The notes beneath the pieces are model-generated. The model was given only the letters and a program-made list of their open reading frames with translations. It was not told the DNA's origin and searched no databases. Below, one piece after another: positions 1 to 11,123 of a stretch of 64,000 nt of DNA. The stretch spans positions 196,001 through 260,000 of the forward strand of contig JAAOOA010000534.1 of assembly GCA_012861695.1 (NCBI GenBank), read 5' to 3'. This DNA is from Trematomus loennbergii (taxonomy: Eukaryota > Chordata > Actinopteri > Perciformes > Nototheniidae). Within the stretch, counting starts at the first letter, position 1. Every line of letters begins with the position of its first letter. The position numbers and the translations under genes were made by a program.

Positions 1-1014
1 TAATTAATATTCAATAACATAATAATGCGTAATGAATAGACTGCTTTAAACTTATCCTCCATAGGTTACACATGTTTTCACAGTACATGTTTGCTTTACT
101 GTCGTGTCATACGGGTTGGGAAGCATGTGGGCTTTGGGTAATTGTATAAAAGGTGCTTGATAAATAAGGTTGAGTGAACTTTGGGATTTTAGCCTTTGCA
201 GACCATTGACATGCACACAAACCTATAGAACACACTAGAGGAAAGGGAAGACCTCAAATAGCACGGTGAGAAAAATAAAGCACTTTTTGAATATTAAAAC
301 AGTGTCAAAGTCAACTTTAATGTCAATTTCCAGTTTGTGTGTACAGACTGAGAGATCGAAATGACGTTTCCAACAATCCCAAATACAATATACAGATATG
401 TATAAAAATATGTATATCCACACAATCAACAGACACATTTACACATATGCACACATTAAGATAAAAAACACAACAATCAATATACAAAAAACAGTCACTT
501 CAATATCAATATCAAGTGGCACAGAATACAACTTTGACCTAAAAAATGAGCATAATATGTCCACTTTAAAATTACCTCTGCTCTACCCCCTTTAAAATGT
601 AAGTTATGTACACATTATTGCATTCATAATGAAAGTTACACATTTTGATGTTGCTTTACTGTTTTGATTTGATTTGATTGATTGTAAAACATAATACACA
701 CTTTTAACATGATAATTATAATGCAATACAAAATTAGGCAGTGTCAAATTCATACAAAAATATTACTGATTGAAATTATGTAAAAACAAATAATCTACTT
801 AATTACACATCCGAAAAGGGGTGGGATGAAGTTTACACTTATTCAATCCCACCCCTTCTCCCAAAAACTAAATTATTTACACATATATATATATTTCTTT
901 CACTGTCGTGTCATAAGGGTATGTGAAGCATGTGTGCCTGGTAATTGTATAAAAGTGCTTGATAAATAAGGTTGAGTTAATGATGTTCTAATTCTCCCTG
1001 TATCTCTCCATCAG

Positions 1015-1242
1015 TCTCAGCCGACCCCCCGGTGAGCTGCAGGTGGGAGCAACCGCTTCGCTGCTGTGTGGGTCAGAGGTCACGACTCGGCGGCGCAGCA
1101 GTGGAAGAGTCCAAAGGGAATAAAACACCCAGAACACACCCTTCATCTTGAGTCTGTTTCCCCCTCTGACGCTGGGACCTGGGAGTGTGTGTTCTCCCTT
1201 AAGGGGTGGAGTACAAGGAGAGCCTCGTCATCAAAGTTAAAG
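1015..1242 (+). CDS. cd4-2: CD4-2 membrane-proximal Ig-like domain exon (three -1 frameshifts)
   Basis: A C2-like Ig domain is visible in three successive frames. It opens with VSADPP, continues as GELQVGATASLLCGSEV (strand B Cys), then as QWKSPKG through LESVSPSDAGTWECVF (DxGxWxC, strand F Cys), and ends as VEYKESLVIKVK. The frame steps back by one base three times: in the C run at 1025-1030, between about 1080 and 1103 (the CGGCGGCG stretch), and in the G run at 1203-1206. The acceptor is the AG at 1013-1014 and the donor is GTGGGT at 1243. With three bases added, the exon enters and leaves in phase 1, as CD4-family Ig exons do. Confidence 0.8.
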
Positions 1243-4200
1243 GTGGGTCACTGACAGAGATGGCACAAGTACACACATCTTTTACTCAAGTGAAGTACAG
1301 ATACTCGTGTTTAAAAATACTCTGGTGAAAGTAGAAGTACTGACTAAACTTCTTTACTCAAGTAAAAGTAAAGAGGGCTTTGAAATGTACTTCAGTAAAA
1401 AGTACCCATAACTAGCAGCTGTTTTAAAGAGTACCTGACCTCCCTTTATATTAATAGAACAATAATGTCATTGTTAGCTAATGAATGTTTCCATGCTGAA
1501 CAACGGCAACATGACAACGTTTTCATTGGTCCCTCTTCTTTAGAGAAGACCAGGAAATGATGGATACACGGATCGTGTTCAAATCAATAGGCACGCAATG
1601 ACTCTAAATAATAATGATCACGCCACCAAACACACATTCAAACTAAAGGAACCAGCCTGTTTGGAAATGTGAGAAGTAGAAAGTACAGGTATTTGTGTTC
1701 AACATGTAAGAAGTAGAAAGTACAGGTATTTGTGTTCAACATGTAAGAAGTAGAAAGTACAGGTATTTGTGTTCAACATGTAAGAAGTAGAAAGTACAGG
1801 TATTTGTGTTCAACATGTAAGAAGTAGAAAGTACAGGTATTTGTGTTCAACATGTAAGAAGTAGAAAGTACAGGTATTTGTGTTCAACATGTAAGAAGTA
1901 GAAAGTACAGGTATTTGTGTTCAACATGTAAGAAGTAGAAAGTACAGGTATTTGTGTTCAACATGTAAGAAGTAGAAAGTACAGGTATTTGTGTTCAACA
2001 TGTAAGAAGTAGAAAGTACAGGTATTTGTGTTCAACATGTAAGAAGTAGAAAGTACAGGTATTTGTGTTCAAATGTAAGAAGTAGAAAGTACAGGTATTT
2101 GTGTTCAACATGTAAGAAGTAGAAAGTACAGGTATTTGTGTTCAACATGTAAGAAGTAGAAAGTACAGGTATTTGTGTTCAACATGTAAGAAGTAGAAAG
2201 TACAGGTATTTGTGTTCAAATGTAAGAAGTAGAAAGTACAGGTATTTGTGTTCAACATGTAAGAAGTAGAAAGTACAGGTATTTGTGTTCAAATGTAAGA
2301 AGTAGAAAGTACAGGTATTTGTGTTCAAATGTAAGAAGTAGAAAGTACAGGTATTTGTGTTCAACATGTAAGAAGTAGAAAGTACAGGTATTTGTGTTCA
2401 AATGTAAGAAGTAGAAAGTACAGGTATTTGTGTTCAAATGTAAGAAGTAGAAAGTACAGGTATTTGTGTTCAAATGTAAGAAGTAGAAAGTACAGGTATT
2501 TGTGTTCAAATGTAAGAAGTAGAAAGTACAGGTATTTGTGTTCAAATGTAAGAAGTAGAAAGTACAGGTATTTGTGTTCAAATGTAAGAAGTAGAAAGTA
2601 CAGGTATTTGTGTTCAAATGTAAGAAGTAGAAAGTACAGGTATTTGTGTTCAAATGTAAGAAGTAGAAAGTACAGGTATTTGTGTTCAACATGTAAGAAG
2701 TAGAAAGTACAGGTATTTGGTTCAAAATGTAAGAAGTCAAAGTAAAAAGTCGTCAGAAAAATAAGTAGTGGAGTAAAGTACTGATACCAGAAAAATGTAC
2801 TTAAGAACAGTAACGAAGTATTTGTACTCCACTACTTCCCCCTCTGGTCACTGGCTGTGTCACCTCGTGGATTTAACCAACCAAACACTGGGGACAAACG
2901 TGCTGTTTCTTTGCTTTCAGAGCCTGAAGCAGCTGCTCCTAGCCAGAAACCTACCAAGTCAACTCCCATCCACGGTAACCTTTCTTGTCTAAAAGCACAC
3001 ACATTAACCAAAGTAGTTCTTCACGGCCTCGTTGACTGTGTTAGGAAGTCACCAAAACTGATTGGTTTTACATGAGTAGTTACCCTGTTGAAAGTTAACG
3101 GTATTGATGGTTTCACTTCTTTGATATTGTTGTTTTACATTGGGGGGAAAAGCTGAAAATGCCTCGGAACATTTAGTTAACGCTAGGGTGGGTATTTATT
3201 AGCTATATGTGTTGAAATTCTCTTCACATCCAACAGCTTTCACTAAATCAAATAAACAGCAGCAATTAAATATCTTTATCTGTTGCGGGATTCATTTAAT
3301 TTAATTTGGCCTGAATGTTTTTACTTTGTGTCAGAGGCGTTGTCCACGAGATGCAAGCATTACAACTTTGGGTACCAACAACAGCCATTGTGTTGTTTAC
3401 TTTCATTGATCATTTGAGGAAGTGTAATAGATTAAAGATAACTAGTTAGCCTGTTAAAAGTGAAATGCAGCTATTTTAGGGGAGGGGCTTCGATTTAAGC
3501 CTAAAGGTAGGGGCTAGTGCTGCTAGCTACTTGACTGGAAAAAGGCTTGAAACACTAAGTCACAATCTACTGGACTCATCCTAGCTATTCCAGAGTACCA
3601 ACCCTAGCTTAAACCAGCACTGATTTCTTTCTGTCAAACTTGTAACTTTAATATAACTTGAATTAATATGGGAGCAGAGCATCTGAATTCATGTTTTATT
3701 CTACACTATTCTAGTAACTGTAATATAAGGACATTTTCTTAGGAACCTCAAACCTTACAATTCAATGAATACTAGGAAACACTTTATATTAAGGTACACT
3801 TATTCACCATTAACTATTTGTATTTAACATATTAGAGTCAAACTACTAGCTTATTTTTTATGAACAAGACTTCACTTTAAAATAGGGAACATATTCTCAG
3901 TTAGAAATACCACATTTATTGTTATTTTGACACGAAACACTTGTAGTTTCTGTCTTGTTACATAAGAATAGACCATATTTGTTAGGTTTATTATGAGAGA
4001 ATGCCTATTAGGCCCATATTGAGCTTAGTAAGACCAAAACTCATGCACAACAACGTCCTTACTTACAGTAAATAAGCACTTAATTTCATTTCATTTCAAA
4101 CCTTTATTTATCCAGGTGTATCCCATTGAGATCATTGATCTCTTTTTCAAGGGAGACTGCTCAAGTAGGTTCCACATGAAACATAAAACATAACAGAACA

Positions 4201-7200
4201 ACAAGAAGGACATCATACAGCATCATTACAGGATTACAGTTTACATAACTATCCACATGAACAGGTACCAACAGCTTCCGATTCAGTAGCATCCAACCGA
4301 GCTTTAAAAACATTTAGTGGCACCAGATTGCTCATTTCCATTTCAATTGCAGACTATTCCAAGACAGTGGAGCTGCGCATCTAATGCTATCTTCCCTAAG
4401 ACAGTCCTAGATAGAGGGTTATTGAGGAAACACTCTTAACTAATGGCTTATTACTTGTAGAATATGGTCATGTAGAATAAGGCATTAATAAGTGTTTTAT
4501 AGGGGAACACTTAAAACATCTCAAGCGAGTTTGTCGTGTGTGTGTGTGTGTTTATGTTTGTGTTAGTGGGAAGGGAGGCATGTGGGATGTGTTTGTTTTG
4601 AAAAAATGAGTGGGGATGAAGTATTATTTGGTACTATCTCATTTGGGTCAGGTTTTGTCACTCATCCTGTTAAAAATACAATTATACAAAAGAAATAAGT
4701 GTTTTTATAATGACTAATAAAGAGCCAATATACTGTTAACATGCATGTAAATTAACAACTAGTTGATGGTGAATATGTGTACCTTAATATAAAGTGTTAC
4801 TCATTTCTATTACCAGGGTCTGTTCCCCAATATCCACCCGGCGTTTCCCAGTCTCCCTCCGTCACCTCTCTCCTGCTGGGCCTCAGGTGGTGGGTGTGGG
4901 TCGCAGTGGGAGTGGGCTTCCTGGTTGTGCTTCTCCTGGTGGTCTTGGTCATTGTCTTGTGCAAGAGGATCAAAAGAAGGAAGGTGAGTGAACAGAATCA
5001 TCCAGAGAATCCTCTGCAATAGAAACTGTGGAATTATTACTTATGTATTTTTTTGTAATCGTTTATTTGGCAGAGACATTGCACATTAATGAACACTTAA
5101 AACAATAAATGTGCCAAGCGTAAATATGCCGGATTTAGCTTTGAGCTACTTTCCATCCGCAGTCCCTCCATAAAACATTTAAGAACATGACATTTACAAA
5201 CATAGCAAAAAAATACATGAAATGCAAGAAAAGTGCAAAAGAGCAAGAGCAGAATACACAAGTATTTATGACATGGCCATAGAGAGGTGCAGTGACGCGT
5301 CCTAAAACCCGAAGTAAACTCCTTCCGGTTCCTTCGACAAAAACGCAATGCAATCTCCATAACATTTTGGAAAATAGCTGGAAATAAGGTCTGTGGTTGA
5401 GACACATTTAAGAGACGGATCACGTTTTGTTCAGTCGGATAATCTCCACATGTCTACCCAAGGCCGTCCCTCCCTACAGCCGATCATGCAGACTGCGTGG
5501 GGCCTCACCTTGCGGAGGGGGCCTCAACTGAGCCGAAAATGCGCCACACCTACTGTATGCGCTTATGTGGCGCTAATAGTGTGACGCGGCACGGTTTCGT
5601 CGCTGCGAGGCTCCACTAGCACCACACCCCCCCGTCGACGCTCGCGAAACAGAGGGCCTCATCATATAACTTTGCGTGGGGCCTCATGTTGGCCAACCCT
5701 AACCCCTAACCCTAAACCGGCCCTGTGTCTACCTACTTTTATAATTTTCTAATCATAAATCTAGTCGCCAGAAGCAAAATGCTAACGTTATGCTATAAAC
5801 GAACTACAGCAGGGTCGCTGCTTCAACGTCACGCCAACTTAAGATCCATATTCAAAACTACAGATTGAAAATGGTACGAGTTGAAGCGTTTGTTTGAACA
5901 GTTTGCAGGAGGCAGGTACTTGCTTTCAAGCAGAACAGGGCAAACAAACTCAGAGGAGTGTTTACGTGTTCGGCGTAATGACCTACAACGTCCTCGACAA
6001 CTTCTGTAGTCCTATTCAACCACTTGTAACAAGCATCGTTTTTCAGACACGTCAACTCTTCAGAAATCACCAGTGGGGTCACTGCTGATGGATTTAATGT
6101 CGTAGAACAAAACGTGATCCGTCTCTTAAAGGTAGGGTAGGTAAGTTTGAGAAACCAGCTCGAGATCGCTAGAATTTGAAAATACACAACGGAGAAAATC
6201 TGCCACTTCCTTACAGAGCCCCTCCTCCAACCACACGAACGTGCACATGACCAATGAGGGCACGAGATAAGTTTGTGCACAGATGGAAGGCTGACAGGCA
6301 GGTAGGCCATCCAGTTACTTTAGCCGGGCCGGCTAAATGATTGGTCGTGCTTTTTACAGTATTACGGCTTCCACAGATGACATTTATTTATGGATTTTTT
6401 GTCAAAGCACTTAAGATATTCATTGCTATCGGGATGTTAAGAGCATTCCATGGAATATAACAAAAAGTGTATCTCGAGCCGGTTTCTCAAACTTACCTAC
6501 CCCACCTTTAAATGTGTGTCAACCACAGACCTTATTTCCAGCTATTTTCCAAAATCCTATGGAGAAATGCATTGCTTTTTTGTCTAGGGAACAGGAAGTG
6601 GTAAAATGCTAACTTACTTCCGGGTTTTAGGACGTGTCACTGCACCGCTCTCTACAATATAGCAGCATCGATACCTAAAGTGCAAGAGGAGATACCCCTG
6701 TGTTAAAGTGCATTTAGCGGTGATCGCACGTCTGTTTGTTCTCAACCATTCTTTGAGTTGACCTTTGAAACTATTGAGAGTGGGACAATCCTGTATCTCA
6801 GTTGGGAGGCTATTCCACAAAGAGCTGCCTTTAATGGAGAGGACATTTTGTCCGAAAGTGGTCCGTCTGCGGTGGACCTCACAGTCTTTTTTAAGGTGTT
6901 TCAATTGTAACTTTTTAAGAAACACACTCCTGAATTCTTGATTAAATATGTTTTGAGGTTAGGATGAAGTGTTTTTTAATACTGATAGATAAGTAACTTG
7001 GGGTTATAGGTCACCCTTTTACAGAAACCCCCCCTCACTGTATGTCTTTGTGTTTCAGTGTTTTACAGCCTGGTCCAGAGGGGGTTTTATGACATGCATC
7101 TGGTTTATAGTCGCTCTCTTAAAACAACCACTCACTTATTAGAAGGAGCCATGTTTGCAAGCATTACAGATCTTTAAGAGCACTTTATTTTAAAGTGGAC

Positions 7201-8676
7201 CTATCATGCTATATTTGAATAATATAGTGTAGGACCATACCTATATAAGGCATATTTATACTTTTTCAAAATACCAAACAGATCATGCATTTTAGCCATG
7301 CCTCATTTTGCTCAATTTGACAATTTCTAGCTCTGGGCTGATTCTGTGAGAACAGCACCACCTACAGGCCTGGCATATGTACTACAGCGTCTCCAGCGCT
7401 TTCGAACGGCAATGGCCGTGGCTGTCTCCTCCTGATTGGTGGAGTTGGCCCAATAGCCGTAGCGCCACCGTCCTGACGTCAGGACAGTGTTCAAATCTGG
7501 ATCAGTTTTTATCAGATCCGTTGCAGCCCCTTTTTTAGAGATTTGGGTATGGAGGAAAATAGAGAGGGTTGTGTTTTCTGACACTTGGTGAGTTCCCTGG
7601 AACACCGGGGACACATATTCATGTATAAAAGACGTACAAAAGTGCATTTTGCATGATAGGTCCCCTTTAATGTACAATATTCACCATCAACTAGTTGTTA
7701 ATTAACATGCATATTAGCAGTTTATTGGCTAAAGGGTTAGTCAGTATAAAACACGTATTAATGCCTTATTCTACATGACCATATTCTACAAGTACTAGGC
7801 CATTCGTTTTTCCTCAATAACCCTCTAATTAGTGCTTATTTATTGTAAGTAAGGACGTTGTTTTGCATGAGTTTTGGTCTTAATACGCTCAATTTGGGCA
7901 TTCTCTCATAACACCTAACAAATATGATCTATTCTTATGGAACAAGACATGAAACTACTTAATCGTGTCAAAATAACTCAAAATGTGGTATTTGTAACTC
8001 AGAATATGTTCCCTATTTGAAAGTGAAGTCTTGTTCATAACCAATAAGCTAGTAGTTTGACTCTAATATGTTAACTATAGTTGATGGTGAATATGTGTTC
8101 CTCAATCTAAAGTGTTACCGAGGATTGTTATACAAATATTTGTATTGCCTTACTCATCGCTCTCTAGACACAATAAGTCTTCACGTGCGTCTTTGTAGAT
8201 TGCAATCATTCGGTGGGATGAAGGTGGATGTATTAAAATTAGAAATTAAAATGTGATTTTCCTTTTTCTTTTTCCCCCCGCTACAGAGAAGATATCTAAA
8301 GATGAAAATGGGCCGCCTGCCACTGCAGCCCAAGCAGTTCTGCCAGTGTGCGCGGTAAATGTTCCTAACTTCTATCTACAGTCAAAAACACATTACTTTA
8401 CCCCCCCCCCCCTCTCTCTCCAGTAATCTCTGTTCCCTCTACAGATTCTTCCTAATAGACTCTATTCACTTTACATTAATGACTGTTTGACCTTCATCTT
8501 CTCTGTGCCTTTCTCACCAAGTGCCTTTTCATTATTGTGTCGTAATTAGTGTGCAAACTTCTCCTCTTTCCTCTCTTTATCGCAGGCCAGCAGCTGCAGA
8601 AAAACCGCGGCAAGGACGTCGGAGAGAGAAGCCGAAAGCCCCCCCCCCCGCAGCCGCTGCTAATGTAGAGACTTGA
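1015..8676 (+). CDS. cd4-2: CD4-2 (CD4-related T-cell co-receptor), 3' half of gene, 5 exons, frameshifted as written
   Basis: Single-pass membrane co-receptor of the CD4 family. By family knowledge it binds MHC class II on antigen-presenting cells and recruits Lck to the T-cell receptor. Five exons are visible: 1015-1242 (membrane-proximal Ig domain), 2921-2974 (stalk), 4817-4983 (short stalk plus transmembrane), 8287-8354 and 8586-8676 (tail, stop TGA at 8674). Phases run 1-1-1-0-2 and fit together. The tail contains KQFCQCAR, the CxC Lck-binding signature. The signal peptide and outer Ig domain(s) must lie upstream of position 1. The short extracellular part, Pro/Ala-rich tail and position ahead of a second, four-domain CD4 gene on the same strand favour CD4-2 over CD4-1. 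LAG3 is unlikely because of the CxC tail. The Ig exon needs three 1-base insertions to read through, so the gene is either a pseudogene or affected by assembly error. Confidence 0.8.
1256..2846. repeat. AGTAC-rich teleost repeat carrying an internal minisatellite
   Basis: Ends at both sides in variants of the common fish repeat rich in ACTCAAGTAAAAGTAC (1262-1435 and 2742-2846), in opposite orientations. Its middle is filled by the minisatellite at 1669-2741. It occupies most of the CD4-2 intron between the Ig and stalk exons. Related pieces lie at 13975-14130, 15858-16310, 45756-46100 and 47346-47890. Confidence 0.5.
1669..2741. repeat. 36/37-bp minisatellite, about 29 copies
   Basis: The unit begins AAGAAGTAGAAAGTACAGGT and ends with TTTGTGTTCAACATGT (37 bp) or TTTGTGTTCAAATGT (36 bp). 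The 37-bp form dominates to about 2380 and the 36-bp form is repeated almost without change from about 2391 to 2690. The open frames there are an artefact of the 36-bp period. Confidence 0.95.
2921..2974 (+). CDS. cd4-2: CD4-2 stalk exon
   Basis: Short phase 1-1 exon between TTTGCTTTCAG and GTAACC. It encodes EPEAAAPSQKPTKSTPIH, a Pro/Ser/Thr/Ala-rich spacer with no Ig features, so it is most likely the membrane-proximal stalk. It lies just downstream of a 1.07-kb minisatellite. Confidence 0.6.
3775..4801. mobile_element. MITE family A (hAT-like), with two nested insertions
   Basis: The terminal inverted repeat resembles GGTAACACTTTATATTAAGG. The right end CCTTAATATAAAGTGTTAC stops 15 bp before the CD4-2 transmembrane acceptor. 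It is interrupted by a LINE-like 3' end (about 4085-4410) and by a 192-bp insert (4502-4693) flanked by a 15-16 bp duplication AATAAGTGTTTTATA. Other copies are at 7174-8119 and 30450-31436. Confidence 0.7.
4085..4410 (-). mobile_element. Non-LTR retrotransposon 3' fragment
   Basis: Contains the phrase AACCTTTATTTATCCAGG, a familiar 3'-terminal sequence of teleost LINEs, and interrupts the family A MITE. No intact coding remains. Confidence 0.45.
4817..4983 (+). CDS. cd4-2: CD4-2 transmembrane exon
   Basis: Acceptor TTCTATTACCAG, donor GTGAGT at 4984. About 28 stalk residues are followed by a hydrophobic span WVWVAVGVGFLVVLLLVVLV and the basic stop-transfer stretch CKRIKRRK. The exon enters in phase 1 and ends in phase 0. 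A transposon-derived MITE ends at 4800-4801, only 15 bp before the acceptor. Confidence 0.8.
5459..5725. mobile_element. 267-bp hAT-like MITE with TGTCTACC duplication
   Basis: Exact 8-bp target duplications TGTCTACC at 5451-5458 and 5726-5733 flank a GC-rich element with ends CAAGGCCG and CGGCCCTG. It contains a short TAACCC-like run (5694-5717), too short to be a telomere. Confidence 0.8.
6130..6507. mobile_element. TTAA MITE family C, copy 1
   Basis: The ends AGGTAGGGTAGGTAAGTTTG and CAAACTTACCTACCCCACCT are inverted repeats. They are flanked by TTAA on each side (6126-6129, 6508-6511). The other arm of the host foldback element shows the empty site with one TTAA. Confidence 0.9.
6614..6925 (-). 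pseudogene. LINE reverse transcriptase C-terminal remnant
   Basis: The minus-strand frame contains SSLWNSLPTEIQDCPTLNSF and a following K-rich segment, matching the conserved end of L2/CR1/jockey-type polyproteins (LWNSLP...FK..L). Truncated on both sides; its C-terminal end runs into the foldback element. Confidence 0.6.
7174..8119. mobile_element. MITE family A, copy 2, interrupted by a TTAA MITE
   Basis: Matches the other family A copies from ATTCACCATCAACTAGTTGT to CTAAAGTGTTACC. Its left end is separated by the family B MITE at 7194-7666. It lies in the last large CD4-2 intron. Confidence 0.7.
7194..7666. mobile_element. TTAA MITE family B, copy 1
   Basis: Inverted ends AGTGGACCTATCATGC and GCATGATAGGTCCCCT, flanked by TTAA at 7190-7193 and 7667-7670. 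Near-identical to the copy at 62475-62961; no coding capacity. Confidence 0.9.
8287..8354 (+). CDS. cd4-2: CD4-2 cytoplasmic exon with CQC motif
   Basis: Acceptor CCGCTACAG, donor GTAAAT at 8355. It encodes RRYLKMKMGRLPLQPKQFCQ followed by CAR. The CQC cysteine pair is the zinc-clasp signature through which CD4 and CD8 alpha hold Lck. The basic and leucine residues before it resemble the membrane-proximal helix of CD4 tails. Confidence 0.8.
8586..8676 (+). CDS. cd4-2: CD4-2 terminal coding exon
   Basis: Acceptor CTTTATCGCAG. It continues the tail in phase 2 as a basic, Pro/Ala-rich segment (PAAAEKPRQGRRREKPKAP, then PPAAAANVET) and stops at TGA 8674-8676. A run of nine C at 8641-8649 is a likely place for length error, but the frame here agrees with the preceding exon. 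Confidence 0.7.
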
Positions 8677-9049
8677 AAGAAGAAGTGAGAGCAAGGGGAA
8701 GAAGAGAGAGATAGGGAGCGAGTGAAAGAGAACCCCAGTGTGAATACGGCATGAATGTAAATGGGCTTTTGAATGCTCGAGATGAAAATAAAAATGTAAT
8801 GATGTGGCCACTCACTTTGAGCTTTCTTCACCAAATATAACCAATGAAGTGAATGCAAATGGACTCCTCCACCGCAGGGGGAACAGCAGCTTGTTTTGGA
8901 CTCTTATGCAGCACATTCACGTGTTGAATAATGTCCTTGAACGCAGCATTGTCAACTTATAAAGCGCTTTTTATTGTAAAAGTCATGCAGCTTTCTTGTG
9001 TTTCTGTGTATTTGATAAATCCTGTTTCTCTTTGCTTCTGTACTGTGTA

Positions 9050-9055
9050 AATAAA
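9050..9055 (+). terminator. CD4-2 polyadenylation signal (AATAAA)
   Basis: Canonical AATAAA about 375 bp after the CD4-2 stop. A retroelement-like 3' end follows at once, so cleavage probably falls close to the repeat boundary. Confidence 0.5.
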
Positions 9056-9060
9056 AATTA

Positions 9061-9330
9061 GATGTCAAGGATTCAAGGCTTTTATTGTCATGTGTGCACA
9101 GCTACAGTGTAGTTGTGACAATGAAAATCTGAGGTCACAGGCTCCTCCAACAGTGCAACACAATAAAACAGATAATAGTGCAAGTAAATACAATGAACTA
9201 GAATATAATAGAAATTGTGGAGTATAGTCTATATACAAGTAATTGGAATATTGATATTTCAGTCAGACAACTCTTTCTTAATATGTTTATTAGAAGCAGC
9301 ATATAGTTTGAGTTTGGCGTCTAGGCTCGG
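9061..9330 (-). mobile_element. Retroelement-like 3' end
   Basis: Starts ATTCAAGGCTTTTATTGTCA, a common teleost retroelement tail in reverse, directly after the CD4-2 polyadenylation signal. No open frame. Confidence 0.35.
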
Positions 9331-9394
9331 GCCTCATCACTCCACAGATTTACAAAGAACATTGAGTGATGTTTAGATAACTCCCCCGAGCCCA

Positions 9395-9890
9395 GGGGCG
9401 GACTGGCCATCGGGACGTTCGGGACGAATCCCGATGGGCCGGTACTGAAGTGGGCCGGTCGGACGATGTGGGCCGCTCGGATAAGTCACTAGCCCCCCCG
9501 TCGACAATTACCTCGCGGTATTTACTTGCGGCACCGAGGTGGGCCGCTCGGATAAGAGGCTGCTCCGCTGCGGTGTGAACAGGAAAACCCGGTGCTTTTC
9601 AAGCACCAGCACCGAACCGGCCCCGAAACACCGTTGATAATTAACCCTGCCCGAGCCTACAGGTGGAAGCTGGGTGGTGGTGGGGCAGGCGAGCAGCAGC
9701 GACGTGAAACACAGCAGGAACATGAACGTAGCAATAGCAAGTGAACACAGCAGTGGCAGCAGCAGCATGAGCGAGGCAGAGGCAAGAAGACCTGGCAGCT
9801 TAAATAGAGCGGCATGTTTAGGAGAATGTGTTTGGTTGGTTGTAAGAGGGACGAGGCGCGTCACGTGTTAATGTATCATTGGTGCTCGAG
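9395..9890. mobile_element. hAT-like repeat fragment
   Basis: Starts CAGGGGCGGACTGGCCATCG, a recognisable fish hAT-type terminus, and is GC-rich against AT-rich flanks. The matching right end was not found, so it is probably truncated. Confidence 0.4.
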
Positions 9891-10561
9891 TTGACTGCCT
9901 GAACTAGCTCGCAAGCTTCGCCCATATATAAGTGGCAAACAGATGAATGTTATGGATGTTCTTTCAAAAGTGCAGGTGTTTAACAATCTTAATTCAAGGG
10001 TAAAATAGTTATTTCTATTCCAATATATCAGACCGAGGAGGATTTCTATTTATCAGTGAGATAAAATCACAAAGACTGAATGTGCATTTTGTCCCGTGAA
10101 TCCCATTTAAAACAATGTGAGTAATGCAGACTCTGCCAGTAACAACACCACCTACTGTAAAAGGCTTTAAAGTCAAACATGTCAGGGTTATACCGTCTTC
10201 AACACAATGTCAAACATGATCTTAACTTATTTATTCTCTTTTAATTTGCTTTACAGTATGTTTGCATTGCTTGGGAAGCTCTGAATTCCCCACAACTGGT
10301 GCAGTAAATGCAGCTGTCGACACTAAGTAGTGTAACGCAGCAAACACCTGTCTCACCACCAACGACATACATTACATACATATTGGTTTATAATCAGGAG
10401 TGAAAACAATAGATTGTTAGGGAACTCTGCATTTTGTAACACAAACCTACATAATAAATATTGTATATATTTATCTTCATAGTGTGCGCAACAAGGTAAG
10501 GAGTTATTGTTTTTACTGTAGATTCCTGAGTTAAGAAAATTGTCCTTGTTATGTTCATGCC
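9891..10561. other. Unannotated AT-rich spacer
   Basis: No exon-like frame, transposon terminus or clear repeat seen. Confidence 0.4.
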
Positions 10562-10574
10562 AATAAAGCATATT

Positions 10575-10658
<84 letters not shown>

Positions 10659-10733
10659 TTGTGTGTGAATAAAATGCCAACGAAAAAAGAAGAAAGTTGA
10701 CAGGCTGTTGGAAAAGCAACGGTGAGGGCATCT

Positions 10734-10777
<44 letters not shown>

Positions 10778-10964
10778 AGATATCGAGAGTAAACTAATCG
10801 TGTAATGTAAATGTAATCCATTTTGTACATTACAGAAAAGGATGGGATCATAGTGGTGTCTGACTTCCTGTGTGTGTGTGTGCGCGTGCGTGTGTGTGTT
10901 TGTGTGTGTGGCGTGTGTGTGTGTGTGTGCGTGTGTGTGTGTGTGCGTGTGTGTGTGTGTGTGG

Positions 10965-10995
<31 letters not shown>

Positions 10996-11087
10996 TGTGT
11001 GTGTGTGTGTGTGAATAAAATGCCAACGAAAAATAAGAAAGTTGACAGGCTGTTGGAAAAGCAACAGCGAGGGCATCTGGTGTGTGT

Positions 11088-11123
<36 letters not shown>

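Larger units (their letters stand above)
5282..6653. mobile_element. Foldback element with about 150-bp arms and two nested transposons
   Basis: The left arm 5282-5432 is inversely repeated at 6105-6129 plus 6512-6653. The right arm is split by a TTAA MITE. A 267-bp hAT-like element sits inside at 5459-5725. The unique core (5734-6104) has a minus-strand open frame containing TTEVVEDVVGHYAEHVNT, unrecognised. Confidence 0.75.

Noticed and set aside
2179..2740. Long open frames of repeated NTNTCTFYFLH or CSNVRSRKYRYL units
   Set aside because: They are translations of the 36/37-bp minisatellite and exist only because 36 is divisible by three.
1669..2741. CRISPR-like regular repeats
   Set aside because: Units are directly adjacent with no unique spacers, and the genome is a vertebrate.
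5694..5717. Interstitial telomere repeat (TAACCC-like)
   Set aside because: Only about three imperfect units, lying inside a hAT-like MITE.
5858..6310. 150-residue minus-strand frame
   Set aside because: Crosses the border between a foldback element core and a TTAA MITE, so it cannot be one gene.
1015..8676. LAG3 as the identity of the first gene
   Set aside because: LAG3 tails lack the CxC clasp, whereas this gene has KQFCQCAR.
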